Translations under genes and position numbers: made by a program | Shown: positions 47,541 through 58,494 of the stretch, piece by piece | Layout: each line of letters opens with the position of its first letter | How positions within the stretch are numbered: position 1 is the first letter of the stretch | Notes under the pieces: model-generated | Seen by the model: only the letters and a program-made list of their open reading frames with translations | Told to the model about the DNA's origin: nothing | Database searches by the model: none | Assembly (NCBI GenBank): GCA_028023455.1 | Contig: JAQFVV010012495.1 | Span: forward strand, 4,091,016 to 4,155,015 | Length of the DNA stretch: 64,000 nucleotides | DNA from: Epiperipatus broadwayi | Lineage: Eukaryota; Onychophora; Udeonychophora; Euonychophora; Peripatidae | Direction of reading: 5' to 3'

Positions 47541-48334
47541 AACTCAGTTTAAAGGCAATATCATTAGTTTTATAAATATATAAGACTTTTCATATAATTT
47601 AATTCTTAATATTTTGTTTTAAATTAATTAATAAATTAGTAAACAAATTTTTGATTAGTAATATGTAAACATATCCTTTCAATATGCTTGCATGACATTA
47701 AAATTATCAAATACCTTATTATATAATTGCCTTATCATTACATTCATTGTCTTGTAATGCTAGATTCAAACAAAATGATAATGTAATTAAATCCTATTTC
47801 TTTACGAAATTATCTATTTTATAAATAAATAAAATGTGTTAACTGAAATATCCTTTATCTACTTCATTCTCATCGAATATTGTTTGTATGTATGTAATGT
47901 AATCTTGTAACAGGGTAATATGCATATTACTATTTTATTACTATAAATTTTTATATGAAATTCTACAGAATTAATGTCAGGATTAAATAAGTTTACATTA
48001 CAATTATAAAAAAGTCTTTCATGTATAAGTCATGAATAAATATAATTTTACCATCTAGACACTAAATGTTAAGATCATTTAAATAGTAATTTAGAGCATG
48101 AACTAAATCACTTGTACTTAGGAAAGTGAAATTATTGACTAATCTTGACATAATATTGTTATTGGATTCCGTATCTCGGTGAAAGAAATTTGCATAAACA
48201 AAAGTAAGAAGTACAAGTGTAATCAATCCTTTTAACTATAAAATCTAATGACTACCCAAAGGAAAATATCTCATATATTTATTTAAGTGATGTCTTTTAT
48301 TCTAAGAATACAAAAATCTGTCATAGGCCTGTGA
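47541..48334. other. no gene seen
   Basis: A+T-rich, nothing supported. Confidence 0.35.
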
Positions 48335-48800
48335 CAGTTTTGTTTATCTATATTAAGATCTTAGACCAGAATAAATATTGGAATCTGTCTTTTACTTATA
48401 GAGGTTGCATTGATAACAATTTATAAGTACACAGTAATGGGCTTTGGCTATTATCATTATGTTATGCTTTTATAAACCATCTAATTTTTGTGCAATTTGA
48501 GATTTATTATCTAAATAATACAGAGTAACAGCGGAGTTTGAAAAGTTTTAAAAAATATTTATTAATCTATTTTCTCTGTTGCTTGCTTAATGGTATTTAT
48601 TTAATCTTCTAGTAATATTAAAATCCCAATCTTTTAGTTCTGTGTCAACTTTTTTTGTCCATATTAACATCTTAAACCAGAGTGAAAGGTGAAATCCATC
48701 TTTTACTTATAGAATTTGCCTTGATAAAGAGATTGTAGAATCATAGCTGAGTAGGTTTTGGCTGTTACCATGTAGTTATGTATATGACTATGGGAGAAAT
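48335..48800. repeat. degenerate direct repeat, two units ~310 bp apart
   Basis: Unit 1 (48335-48480) and unit 2 (48648-48795) share TATTAAGATCTTAGACCAGA / TATTAACATCTTAAACCAGA, CTTTTACTTATAGA and GGCTTTGGCTATTA / GGTTTTGGCTGTTA. Either an old tandem duplication or two copies of an unknown repeat. Confidence 0.5.
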
Positions 48801-50499
48801 ACTAGCCGGCTTACCTTTGGCCACTATTAATAAAACTATTTCTTACATTTTGGACTAAGTGTGTTATGGCTACATATCATCAATTGTAATATAAAAACAA
48901 TATGCTTGTGATGAAGTGATATCCCACAAGATAATATCAATAAGATTAGGTTCTTATACTATTAAAATAAATTGAATAAAACTGTTTTGTTATATATATA
49001 TGACATATTATATATGCAGATGTAGAGATATCAATTAATAATAAAAAACAAGAATAACGGCAATAATTTCATTAATAACCCTATAGAATATAGGGGTACC
49101 ATTCATAAATGTGATATGAATATATACATTTGCAATCATTACTAATACTAGTAAAATAGAGAGATTGTATTATGTCTGTCTAGCATTAATATTTTATATT
49201 CAATGCACTTAAGGCGCATGTATTAAGGTTATAGCCTTATTTAAGTATTATGTGTTGACACTATGCTTAATAAGAATTAATATTTACAACTTTAAATAAG
49301 TAACTATGTTTAATTTGCTTATCATATGGGTGGTTGGGCTAAGCAAAGCCACTAATGATTTTAAAATGGGATATATTTGCAATATAATCATTTATTATTT
49401 TTTATTAAAATATATGAGATGATAAGCTAAGAAACAATTAATTACACACTTCATTTTAACATTGTTTACAATTAAAAATAGATATTACAACAAATTTGTT
49501 ACACACCTCTTTAGAATATACAAAACTAAATGTGCATCGCTTCTGTAAATGAAACTAAATGGATGGATTGCGGTAAATTGGTCAGTGAGTTTTTATAGTA
49601 AAATGATCCACATTGCTTAGATTTAATTAAGGTTTATTAAATAGTTCATTTAGGATTTTTCATGCTAATGGCTAATATATTTATCATACAGAACAAGTCT
49701 TAAGATTCTTCTTCATTACAGTCTCTTCTGTATTAATGAATATTAAAAGTGGACTTAATTAGAACTATTCTAATTCAATTCTCTACGGAAGGTTAGACTG
49801 ATTTCATAACAAGATCAACTGGGTCAATGTGTTTATTCTTTTGGATGTTTCTCACTTATTTTTGACATGACTTTTCATTTACTTTTTCTTTTAAGCAAGA
49901 ATCTGATAATCCAGTTGTTTTTCTCATATCACTCTTTATTCATTTTTTACTAAATGGATGGTAAAAAAACATTTTGATTTATCTTAGGAAAAAAAATATA
50001 AAAATCTTTCTCATATTTCTCAAATGGCTTCAAATTATATTTGTTTTGCATGGTTATGATACTCAGATTAAGGCTTATTTTAAAGTAAATGATTATTATA
50101 TAGATAAATTAATATTAATATATGATCATTAATTTTAATAACAGCTTTCATTTTACTCACACTTTCTTAGATATGATTTTAGTACTGTAAGAAAATCTTG
50201 ATTGATATATAAATAAAAAGGAATTAATAAATTATAGTTGCTTTCTATTAACTTATCAAAATTTCTAAAAATTATACTTTAGGATATATGCATAAAAGCA
50301 AAACTACAGCAATCTTAAAATCAAATAATGATTCAAAAAATTATTATGTGTTCCCTATGAGCTTTTTGGAAGAATCATATTTAAAAAATGTTGCCAGCAG
50401 TTAAAAAACATTTATCTACAGAACAGACAGATTTTAATTGGGAAGAAGTTGCTATGAACAAGCTTTACCTTTAACAATTCACATTAAAAAAGCTTTCAA
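48801..50499. other. no gene seen
   Basis: A+T-rich, nothing supported. Confidence 0.35.
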
Positions 50500-51080
50500 A
50501 ACGAATTAAAAACTGCTGATATTTATTGAATGAAATTCAGTTTATGATTCTGTTTGGAAAAACATCCTTCCTTCTAAATCTTTATAAAATTCTTAAATAC
50601 ACAAAAATTAATTTATTTGACAAAATGTTCTTGAATACAAAAATTCATGTGACACTAAATGATTAATCATAATAGATACAAAATTTTTCAGAATGGTCAT
50701 CACAAGTTATAGTTCTCTTATTTTATTTAATATATTCACCAGTGATTTTTCAAATAAAGAATGCAAGAAATTTAACCATGCTGATGATATTGCTTTGAGT
50801 GCTCAAAAGAAATCTTTTCCTGAAATAAATCTTTGTCAAAGAATGACTTCTTGTTACTAATCAAATGAAAACAATATATTTAATTTTTCATTTAAACAAC
50901 AGGAAAACATCTCACAATCCGATTATAAACTTTTTCAATATTTCTATTCAATAAAGTAATCTTGGATTGTCATCTACCTTATTACTCTCGTTTATCTAAG
51001 GTTAGATCAAAATAAAATTAATTTCTAGGAACAATCTTCTTGGAAAGCTGGCTGACACTACTAATGGAAGTGCAAATGCT
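50500..51080 (+). pseudogene. LINE ORF2 fossil (Jockey/CR1-like), RT palm and thumb
   Basis: Translating across several frame changes gives Phe-Asn-Ile-Phe-Thr-Ser-Asp-Phe, then His-Ala-Asp-Asp-Ile-Ala-Leu-Ser (catalytic box, 50777-50800), and at 51025-51074 Ser-Arg-Asn-Asn-Leu-Leu-Gly-Lys-Leu-Ala-Asp-Thr-Thr, the thumb motif of this LINE group. It breaks off exactly where the poly(A)-tailed ORF1 copy begins. A related fossil is at 57440-58330. Confidence 0.65.
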
Positions 51081-52250
51081 TTTTTTTTTTTTTGTAAAAG
51101 GTAAAAAATCTTTATTGTATCTAAGGTTTACATTTTTGGGTAATAATTAGGTAAAAGTTTTTTAACAAAGCAAAAGAGAAAAAAAAAAAGTTGCACAGTT
51201 TCATTGTATAATCTTTTTGATAATATTCTAATGTAGATCTAAGTCCTTCAAAATAATATCTTTAATAGACATTTTTATCATCTTAAGAGGGACAGTTGTG
51301 AGTGAAACTCCACTTTAGGTTTCATGGATCTATTTGTAGATGCTATAGGCTTCGGGTCGGTTTGACCGTTTGTTGATTTCTTTTGGTATTAGATCTTTAC
51401 TAGACTGGGATTTCCTCCTTTTCTTTTCTGCATGATCAGTGGGGTCCGAGTTGTTTGATTCAGTTAGGTCTGGTGATAAATTTTCTAATGGTCTTCTCCC
51501 AATATGAGAATGATCTTCTTCAAGTTCTGATCTTAATTTCCTACTATTCTTGCATATAACAGATTTGTTGGGTTGTATTCCTTGTAGGGGAGGGAATTCA
51601 TCATCTTCAATGGTTCCTATATCTGTAGGAGTTATGTCTATAATGGTGGCTGAGGATGAGCTATCTTCACTATGTGGCTCTGGGAGTGAAATGTTCATTG
51701 GGATAATGGAAACTCCAGGAATCTCAGATGAATTATCCATCGAGATGCTTGAGGCTTTAATAGCCCTTAATTACATCCTGGGGTCTTCTGTAGTTCCAAT
51801 TGTTATCAATCCCCTTGTAGGCGAGTTATTACTATCTCATGAAACCAATCCAGGAATGCCACATCTACAATATCTATTTTTCCTTCCTTGACAGATATTA
51901 CATATTCTTGCTGGACAGTTATGCACTAGGTGGCTCCTGAGTTTATAAAAGTAACATTGGGGAGGAACTCCTCTTAATGGAGCAATGTCAGTAATGTTGG
52001 GATATTAGTTGGAGTAATGTCTTTCTTCAGGATGATTTTAAATAATGCGGTGTTAGTACTTTAGGATGAACTTTCTTAACATTAACACATTCTGCTGGTA
52101 AAAACTATGCGCTTGTTTGAAAAATAAATGTCCGCACTAAACTTCTAGGTACTCAATTATTATCATGACAAAAATTACTGGTACACTAAAATCTGCTCCT
52201 TTACAGTGGCTTTCACAAATATAGCTATTCCATTGCCACAGTTAGTGAAT
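51081..52250 (-). mobile_element. poly(A)-ended LINE ORF1 copy inserted in the ORF2 fossil
   Basis: On the minus strand, ORF1-like sequence is followed by about 250 bases of non-coding DNA, a CAATAAA signal (near 51113-51119) and an A14 tract at 51080-51094, which abuts the thumb motif of the plus-strand fossil. An ORF1 followed directly by a poly(A) end, with no ORF2 between, is not the normal LINE order. Either the element codes only for a Gag-like protein or the RNA was spliced or recombined. The 5' limit is approximate. Confidence 0.55.
51330..52240 (-). pseudogene. LINE ORF1 (Gag-like) with damaged zinc knuckle
   Basis: The upstream part (52240-51960) is broken but shows Lys-Arg-Ile-Val-Phe-Thr and Ile-Leu-Lys-Lys-Asp-Ile-Thr-Pro-Thr. 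The knuckle at 51912-51957 has the spacing Cys-x2-[Tyr]-x4-His-x4-Cys, the second Cys replaced by Tyr, followed by Pro-Ala-Arg-Ile-Cys-x2-Cys of a second knuckle. After a frame break the tail (51740-51330, 136 residues) is acidic and Ser-rich, then basic (Lys-Lys-Arg-Arg-Lys-Ser), as in ORF1 tails of Jockey-like elements. Its role in the living element is RNA binding. The long plus-strand frame over 51550-51891 is its shadow. Confidence 0.65.
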
Positions 52251-52734
52251 AAGCGAAGTGATTAAAGACAATAAGTTAAAAACAAAAAAAAATGGATAGA
52301 GAATAATAGAAGAATGATGATTAATTTCATTTATATACATTAAAAATAATTATAATGAATTAAATTAAGTTGATAAGTTTCATTCATTTTTTTAAATTTA
52401 ATGGTATTATTATTTTTAGTATTATAGGTATAATTTTAATATATGCCTAGTTTGGCATTTAATAAACAAAATGAAAAGTAACACTATAATTAAATTTATT
52501 TGTTACGGAATTTTAAATTCAATACTTATCTGAATATTGTAATAACTAGAAATTAATATGGAAATATCTTTGGGATTACCATCTGTTAACATGGAGCATG
52601 CTGTCATATAGAAACAGAATATAAAAATTCACCTGTTAATTTAATACAATTATATATATGTAGGTAATAAAAAAAAAGAACATTTATTCTAAAATGTACT
52701 TGTAAAAACTTTAATATAAATAACAAAATATATC
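52251..52734. other. no gene seen; A+T-rich spacer before MCCC2
   Basis: No features beyond short A and T runs. Confidence 0.35.
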
Positions 52735-52971
52735 TATATTAACTTCCTTTTTTTTATTTCTTCTGAAATTACAATTCTTAAACAAAATAATTCTGAACCG
52801 GATTTTACAAAATTTTCGCCAAAACTAATGAAGACATTTTCAGCCTATAAATAGTCTCATCATTTAGACATGATTCTCTAACAAACAAGATCTATGGCAC
52901 TGAATTTTTCTCCCAAATGACAATGCTGGTTAAGCATCATTATATTCTACTCAACGTTTTATGTTTTACTC
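52735..52971 (-). other. MCCC2: MCCC2 3' untranslated region
   Basis: Follows the TAA at 52972-52974. The first AATAAA on the minus strand is at 52753-52758, so the transcript would end near 52735. The end is inferred only from this signal. Confidence 0.5.
52753..52758 (-). terminator. MCCC2: polyadenylation signal of MCCC2 (AATAAA)
   Basis: AATAAA read on the minus strand, 214 bases after the stop codon. Confidence 0.5.
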
Positions 52972-53089
52972 TTACATTCGGAATATTCCAAATTTTGGAG
53001 GACCAACTGGAGCATTGAGTGAAGCACTTAAACATAAACCAAGAACAGTTCGAGTATCTACAGGATCAATCACACCGTCATCCCATAAT
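52972..53089 (-). CDS. MCCC2: MCCC2, last coding exon (methylcrotonyl-CoA carboxylase beta chain C-terminus)
   Basis: After a pyrimidine-rich acceptor (TTTTTTTACAG, 53090-53100) the exon's first base completes an Arg codon begun in the previous exon, then 38 residues follow to TAA: [13 protein letters not shown], then Val-Leu-Gly-Leu, and the end Phe-Gly-Ile-Phe-Arg-Met. These match the well-known C-terminus of MCCC2 (human ends Asp-Phe-Gly-Ile-Phe-Arg-Met). The Asp-Pro-x-Asp-Thr-Arg motif is shared by all acyl-CoA carboxylase beta subunits. The enzyme sits in the mitochondrial matrix as an alpha6-beta6 complex and carboxylates 3-methylcrotonyl-CoA in leucine breakdown; this part is the end of the C-terminal carboxyltransferase domain. 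Confidence 0.95.
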
Positions 53090-53394
53090 CTGTAAAAAAA
53101 TTGGTTAATTAAAATATTGACATAACAATTAAGTATAAACATTAACTAGTCAATTAACATAAAGAAAAAAACAACGAGCTTGACTTATTCATAAATGTCA
53201 AGAACATCACAAAAATTCTACGAAGATATGGGAATAGATTTAAACCTTATATAATATGCGAACATTTTGAATAACTACATATTTTGTGTAATGAATTTAA
53301 ATTGAAAATTACAATTTTCCAGTATAGTTGTAAATACTATAAATGTTGTAATTTTAAATAGCAGATAATCATTACTAAACTAGTGATCTCAATA

Positions 53395-53408
53395 GAGTAT
53401 TTTGTTAT
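53395..53408. repeat. target-site duplication of hairpin element H3, left copy
   Basis: GAGTATTTTGTTAT, repeated exactly at 53921-53934. Confidence 0.75.
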
Positions 53409-53920
53409 AAAACCATCAAAACATCACATGATCACCATTTCCTTTGCTTACACAAGCTGTTATTAGCAGTAGCAAACTCTTATGCAGTAGTGCCACCCAG
53501 TGTAAACCTTAGCAATCAATAGCTGCAGAAAGATTTGGGCATAAAATCCCCATCTAGTGCCTACTCATCCAATATCCACAGACCTAGTTTGTGACTTTCA
53601 TCAGTGATGAGCTTTGGATCTGAAAGAACTGCACTTTATTTAGTTAACTATTAACATTAAGATACTTCCATCTTCAGCTCCTAGCTTTGTAGTTAACTAA
53701 TTAGGTAAAAGATAGATGCTGAAGGTTTGCATTAGTTCCTTAGATGTAGGTGGAGTGCTCTGAGATCCAAAGCTCTGATGAAAGCCATAAGCTAGAAACT
53801 AGTCTAGAAATGTTGGATGAGTAGAAACTAGATGGGGATTTTATGTACAAACCTTTCTGCACCCATTGATTACTAAGACTTGCACTGGATGGCACTTCTG
53901 TATGAAGAGTTTGCTAATGC
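53409..53920. mobile_element. hairpin element H3 (family H, 512 bp, inverted orientation, 14-bp duplication)
   Basis: The tail is at the left here (AACATCACATGATCACCATTTC, 53420), followed by the GCAAACTCTTATGCAGTAGTGCCACCC arm and, at the right, its diverged complement ending GTATGAAGAGTTTGC. The middle (53580-53800) is longer than in H1 and contains an extra A+T-rich stretch. More decayed than H1 and H2 but still bracketed by an exact 14-bp repeat. Confidence 0.75.
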
Positions 53921-53934
53921 GAGTATTTTGTTAT
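53921..53934. repeat. target-site duplication of hairpin element H3, right copy
   Basis: GAGTATTTTGTTAT, identical to 53395-53408. Confidence 0.75.
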
Positions 53935-54728
53935 GAGAGTACCTTTAAAATTATAATGCAATTCATACATGATCTTTACACTATTATTTATTTCTAATGA
54001 TTTTGGAAGCAGGTTATATTTTAGGCAGAATCAAAATATTAGTTGTCGCCTAATGCATAATTAGAAAAAAAAAAATATGTACAAGTGTATAAATATAAAT
54101 GCATGTGTATGTTAATGAGTTTATTATCAAAATAAGATAATAAATTTAAATATCAAATATCTGGTTATGAATTATTCATAATTCAAAGAAACTATATATA
54201 TTACAGTAAAAGTGAATAATCTGATGATTATGCATAATTACTGATTTTTTATGCATAATAACAAATCATCTTGGTAACTTTGATAAATTTCACTAAATTT
54301 CTTACTTTTACCAGTGATTTTACATAAATTCCCAAATGAAATTGATAAATTTGATAAATATGCCAGCATTTCTCACTTTTACTGGTGATTAGGTATAATT
54401 CCCAAATGAATTTGGTAAGTCTGATAAAGTGATTTTTGCATAACTTCCAAATTATAGTTCATAAATTTTATAAATATCATGAGAATTTCCAATCTTTTGT
54501 AGTTTTATTAGTATTACAACGATTTAATGAATATATGAAAACTAAGAAAAATCTGTTTCAGCTTAATATTAGAATTATGTGTAGAAAAATATTAAATAAT
54601 TTGTTGAGAAAAAATATATAACTTTAATAATTCTTATTGCTTATTCAAATGTGGTAAACTATCATAACATTTTGAATTATTTTTCATGTTTCTTCCATTT
54701 GCATTTGGTTGAATTACGCTTTTCTTTA

Positions 54729-56140
54729 CATAAATATCTTTGGTATCCCTGATGACTGAAATTGATATTTTCTTGTGTATGCCCTAAGAGATAGAGTGAA
54801 ATTTGATAAGAAACTGTCACATAGCACAAACTGATTTATTTTATACAACTGTGAAAGATGTCCATCCTTTGTTCCCAAATGATAATACTCATCATTTTTA
54901 ATAGCTAATATTATGCCAATATATTCTGCAGATTGTCTCTTGTCTTGCCCATATCTGGTATTCTTAGCTTCATGCTATGTTTAGCTGATCTAAGAGGGCA
55001 TTTCCCAAAAGTACAAATCACTACTAAACACTTAATATTTAGATAAATTAATGAACGATCCTTAATAGAGTTTTAACTATTTACATATATACGATTATTT
55101 TACATAATAAAGCCCGAAGGCATACATACATAATAATGTAGATCAATACGACCTGTAAGAATCCTAAGTGACTGTTCCCATGTTCAGAGACCAGCTCTCT
55201 GCACTTGAAGTCACTGTGCCATGGGAGGCGATCTGCTCCAATATATATGTTAGTTCACAAAGGTGAAGTTCCAAGAATGAAGTTTTCTCTTTTTCATCAA
55301 ATTCGTACTAAGGAATTCATTGTTTTACTTGCTGAAGATGATTGGCTCATATTTCCGTCCATCCGCTCAGGTGATTCTTCATTTTAATCTCCATACAAGT
55401 CATCATTATCTCTGACTTTAATTAATGAGTTATTTCAGTTTATCTTATAAAAGGTATCTAAACGTGAATTCCTTTGTTTTATTTCATTAATGGCGTATTC
55501 TACTCTCATTAATTAGACTGGTATTAATTTTTAGAAAATAATCTTTTTCTAATCTTAAGAGTTATAAATCTCTTACTTAGTATTTTAAGAGAATCAGTCT
55601 TTTAAAACTCTTTAATTTATTAAACTTATTAGATTTTCTCATTAAGTTTATGTCTATAAATGTATGTGCATTTAAATATACACATACATATCACTTCACT
55701 ACATCTTTTATTTTGGCTACAGCAAACTTCAACTATATCAATATTTCATTTGAGTTTCTACATCTGCCTTTGCATTTTCTCACTACTCAACTTCTTCTTT
55801 TCTGTTCTTGATATTAGAAAGACTGATCACTTCCATACTAGACTGTATTTTAGTTGATAAATCAGGGATAATCACACTGGTTAGTTGAATGATGGATCCT
55901 TTTTCCTCAAATATTTCCAATGGGTTCTTCTTAATGGCTTTAATTTTAATCTAATGATTCAATTATTTCTTATAGGTTCTCTTCAGTATAAATATCTGCT
56001 ACAGTATCATTAGAAAAAAATGATGTCTTCAGCCTAACATTCAAAGGCAAACCAAACATGGCTTCATAAGGATTACATTTAATGCTTTGATAATATGATT
56101 TATTCTTCATGATCTGCAAAAGGTTCAGTGCTTGTAAAAA
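54729..56140 (-). pseudogene. KRBA2/SCAND3-like integrase, C-terminal half, broken
   Basis: From right to left: 56110-55970 encodes Met-Lys-Asn-Lys-Ser-Tyr-Tyr-Gln-Ser-Ile-Lys-Cys-Asn-Pro-Tyr-Glu-Ala-Met-Phe-Gly, the end of the integrase core typical of this family, then Glu-Glu-Asn-Leu. 55830-55740 gives a basic linker (Arg-Lys-Glu-Glu). 54950-54729 gives the C-terminal domain with Ile-Leu-Ala-Ile-Lys, His-Leu-Gly-Thr-Lys-Asp-Gly, Gln-Leu-Tyr-Lys-Ile-Asn-Gln-Phe and Ser-Leu-Arg. The family has only a short stretch between linker and C-terminal domain, whereas here about 750 bases intervene, so something was inserted at roughly 54990-55700. The catalytic DDE part is missing to the right of 56140. 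Confidence 0.7.
54990..55700. other. foreign insert within the integrase remnant
   Basis: Less A+T-rich in the middle (55130-55390) and without similarity to the integrase family. A 60-codon plus-strand frame (55205-55387) is open but unrecognised. Inferred as an insertion from the expected spacing of the protein. Confidence 0.35.
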
Positions 56141-56896
56141 GAAAACAAAACAATCCCAAAATTGCAGTTTTGAATAACAAAGTAATAGTAGTGAAGCCCT
56201 CCATTAGAAAGTAAGTTAACTAAATCTCATTAAAATTAAAGGTTACTTAATGAGAATGCATTACATGTTGAATTTACAACTATGCTTAATGTCCAACAAA
56301 TTTGATTGGCTAAGTATGATTTATCATATTTATCTCTACAAACTGGTAAATATGCACAATCACCAGTAAATATGATTAATTCACAACAGAGGAAATTATC
56401 CCATTTAATGAAATCATTGGTGATTATGCACAATCACCAGTTTAATTACTTTTACTGCAACATATATATATATAAATCTTGTTAATTGTGTAGATACACT
56501 TATAAATTTAAAATTATCTACTTATTATATACCTAAAATTCCAGCTTTTTAAATGGAAGAATATTTTTAATTTGGCTCCCTTTTACCATGTGAACAAAAC
56601 GTTAAGAACACTCTTTAAAGTTTCATATCTGCCAGACTGTATTACTTTAACATGTATTAAAATTTAACTTAATAATTAGTAAAAATAAAAATAGTTCAGT
56701 AATTAATTTTAAGAGAGTTCATTAATTATTCAAACTTACAATAGAATGTTCTGAAAAAATAAAATAAAATGAATTACTGTTTTTAAAAGTATTTGTAAAT
56801 TAGTAAGACTAATTGTCATGAATATTATCTTTTTATTCTTTTAATCACTTTTATATTTTCCTAACATTTTTTTTTTCATTTGTTACAATATGTAAC

Positions 56897-57055
56897 AAAT
56901 TAAACTAAGAGAGTGCAAATCTCTCAAGGCCAAGACAAGTAAAGAAGAAGGTGGAACCACCTTTTTCTTGTGAAATTCTCTGTCTCAGTGCTTGATCTGA
57001 TTGGCTGGTGATAGTCATAAGTGCTTGAGAGATTTGCACTCTCTCAGTTTAATTT
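56897..57055. repeat. palindromic element with 32-bp arms
   Basis: AAATTAAACT then AAGAGAGTGCAAATCTCTCAAG at 56897-56928 is repeated in inverted form at 57024-57055 with one mismatch. The spacer of 95 bases is less A+T-rich and contains a small hairpin (AAGGTGG...CCACCTT). A MITE; the almost perfect arms suggest it is young. Confidence 0.65.
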
Positions 57056-57439
57056 CAATACCGTCTGCGCTTTATAAAAATAAATATTATTTAAATATGT
57101 AACAAAGTGAAGTTGACATAAAGTTTGCAGCAGTATTTGAAAATAAATTCCAGTGAAAAAACAATCAGTAAATTTTTATTTAATAATTAAAAAAAAATCA
57201 TCAAACATCCAGCTTAGCCAACATAAGTCAAACACTGCTCTTCATTTTACTCCCTTCTAGCGAATATACAGAATGTATGTATAATCTATGCCAAATTAAT
57301 ATTTATTTTAGTTTCTAGAAGCATATGAAGGAAAATATAAACTTTATATTTATTCATGATTAAGTAAAATTGTTAATCTAAAAAGACTAGATATTAAAGA
57401 ATGCAAGATTAAAAGTATTGAATCTGAATAATTATAAGT

Positions 57440-58330
57440 GATATATACATTTTATTTATCAAACTTGATAACACCCACAATATTTCTGAAACAGAATGCA
57501 GGAAATTCATTTATGTTAATAATATTGCTTTAATTTATCAAAAGAGATCCTTTCCTGAAATAGAAAAGTCTCTCAAAATAAGGATATGAAAAGATTAGAA
57601 ATCTTTTTCAAAGACTGTGGTTTTATTTCTAATCCAATAAAGTATAGTCAATTTTTTGTGTAAACAAACAGGAAATTATCCCATAATTTGAGGGTGAAAG
57701 ACAATTCTAGAAATATTCTTGAATTTATAGTTTAACTTATTTCTCTCATTTACCTATGATTAAATCAAAATTAATTTCTAAGAGAATTATTTGGGGTTGT
57801 GATGTAAAAACTCCATGGACTGCCTCCATAGTACTAAAATATCCTGCTGGAGAATGCTGTTCCCCTATGAGAAATATTAATGACATACTTAATTCTATTT
57901 CTTCACAATGATTTTCTGTCATTTCACATTCATGGAAAATGTAGAAAACTATTAAGCAGATGAAACTCATCACCTAAAATTCACACCAAATCAAGATCTG
58001 GTCTTTTGGATGTTAATCCAAGAATTTACAATAAAAGAACTGTAAAAAATGGAATTCCTTTGATGAATGAAATTAAATTTTTTTCTAGATCCAATATAAA
58101 GCTGGATGATTTTGATCTTTTCAGATATGACTAAGGTCTTATTACCATATTCAGGACAACTTATGGTTTTTGCATTTACCTGCTTCATAAATGTAATTTA
58201 TCAGCCACTGATCTATGTAAATATGGGGAAAAACAAACTATAAACCACTTAGTTAATGATTTCTGAATCTATGGTTACAGTCAACTTAATATAGAAAAGC
58301 AAATCTGCCAATATTCTTATAACTTCAAAT
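57440..58330 (+). pseudogene. LINE ORF2 fossil, RT palm to C-terminus, same family as 50.5 kb
   Basis: Reading through several frames: Glu-Cys-Arg-Lys-Phe-Ile-Tyr-Val-Asn-Asn-Ile-Ala-Leu at 57495-57535 (catalytic Asp-Asp changed to Asn-Asn), Lys-Arg-Ser-Phe-Pro-Glu-Ile-Glu-Lys-Ser-Leu, then near 57845-57875 Gly-Glu-Cys-Cys-Ser-Pro-Met (the Ala-Glu-Tyr-Cys-x-Pro-Val-Trp position), and near 58215-58260 Leu-Cys-Lys-Tyr-Gly-Glu followed by Thr-Ile-Asn-His-Leu-Val-Asn-Asp, the C-terminal Cys/His motif of this clade. Lies within the MCCC2 intron, opposite to the gene. Confidence 0.65.
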
Positions 58331-58408
58331 ATATCAAAATATATATAATATTAATAAATGTTTTAAAAGAAGTTGAAAATTTCAGCTTAGAATACAAATG
58401 AAATTTAC

Positions 58409-58494
58409 CTAGCACTGGAATAATATGGGCTGCCTTCTTCTTCAAATTGCTCGATAATTGGTTCTTTCAGCTGTCTCTCTTCTTCCTCTGTCCA
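58409..58494 (-). CDS. MCCC2: MCCC2, penultimate coding exon
   Basis: 86 bases between acceptor (TTTTTTGTAG, 58495-58504) and donor (GTAAAT, 58408 downwards). It begins in phase 0 and ends two bases into an Arg codon: Trp-Thr-Glu-Glu-Glu-Glu-Arg-Gln-Leu-Lys-Glu-Pro-Ile-Ile, then Glu-Gln-Phe-Glu-Glu-Glu-Gly-Ser-Pro-Tyr-Tyr-Ser-Ser-Ala. The Lys-Glu-Pro-Ile and Glu-Glu-Gly-x-Pro-Tyr-Tyr-Ser-Ser-Ala-Arg stretches are diagnostic of MCCC2. This segment is part of the C-terminal carboxyltransferase lobe, which faces the biotin arm and the acyl-CoA of the neighbouring subunit. Nothing is damaged. Confidence 0.95.

Larger units (their letters stand above)
54199..56462 (-). mobile_element. integrase-type DNA transposon (Ginger-like candidate) with terminal and subterminal repeats
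   Basis: The left end TATTACAGTAAAAGTGAATA and the right end read inward, TGTTGCAGTAAAAGTAATTA, are inverted copies that continue for about 43 bases through CTGRTGATTRTGCATAAT. Both ends contain more copies of a CTGGTGATTNTGCATAAT motif (left: around 54240, 54312, 54384, 54432; right: around 56348, 56420, 56433), and the left end repeats ATTCCCAAATGAA. Between them, on the minus strand, lie integrase remnants. TGTTG at the right fits the TGTNR start described for Ginger elements. The flanks are (TA)n, so the duplication cannot be read. Confidence 0.6.
53090..58408 (-). other. MCCC2: MCCC2 intron (5.3 kb) with inserted elements
   Basis: Donor GTAAAT after the exon at 58409; acceptor ACAG before 53089. 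It contains hairpin element H3, the integrase transposon at 54.2-56.46 kb, a 162-bp palindromic element and a LINE fossil. Confidence 0.9.

Noticed and set aside
51550-51891. Plus-strand 113-codon frame
   Set aside because: Antisense of the LINE ORF1 tail, whose zinc knuckle lies on the minus strand just upstream.
55205-55387. Host exon of 60 codons
   Set aside because: No splice-site pair or recognised protein, and it lies in an apparent insert within a broken transposon; kept only as part of the insert description.
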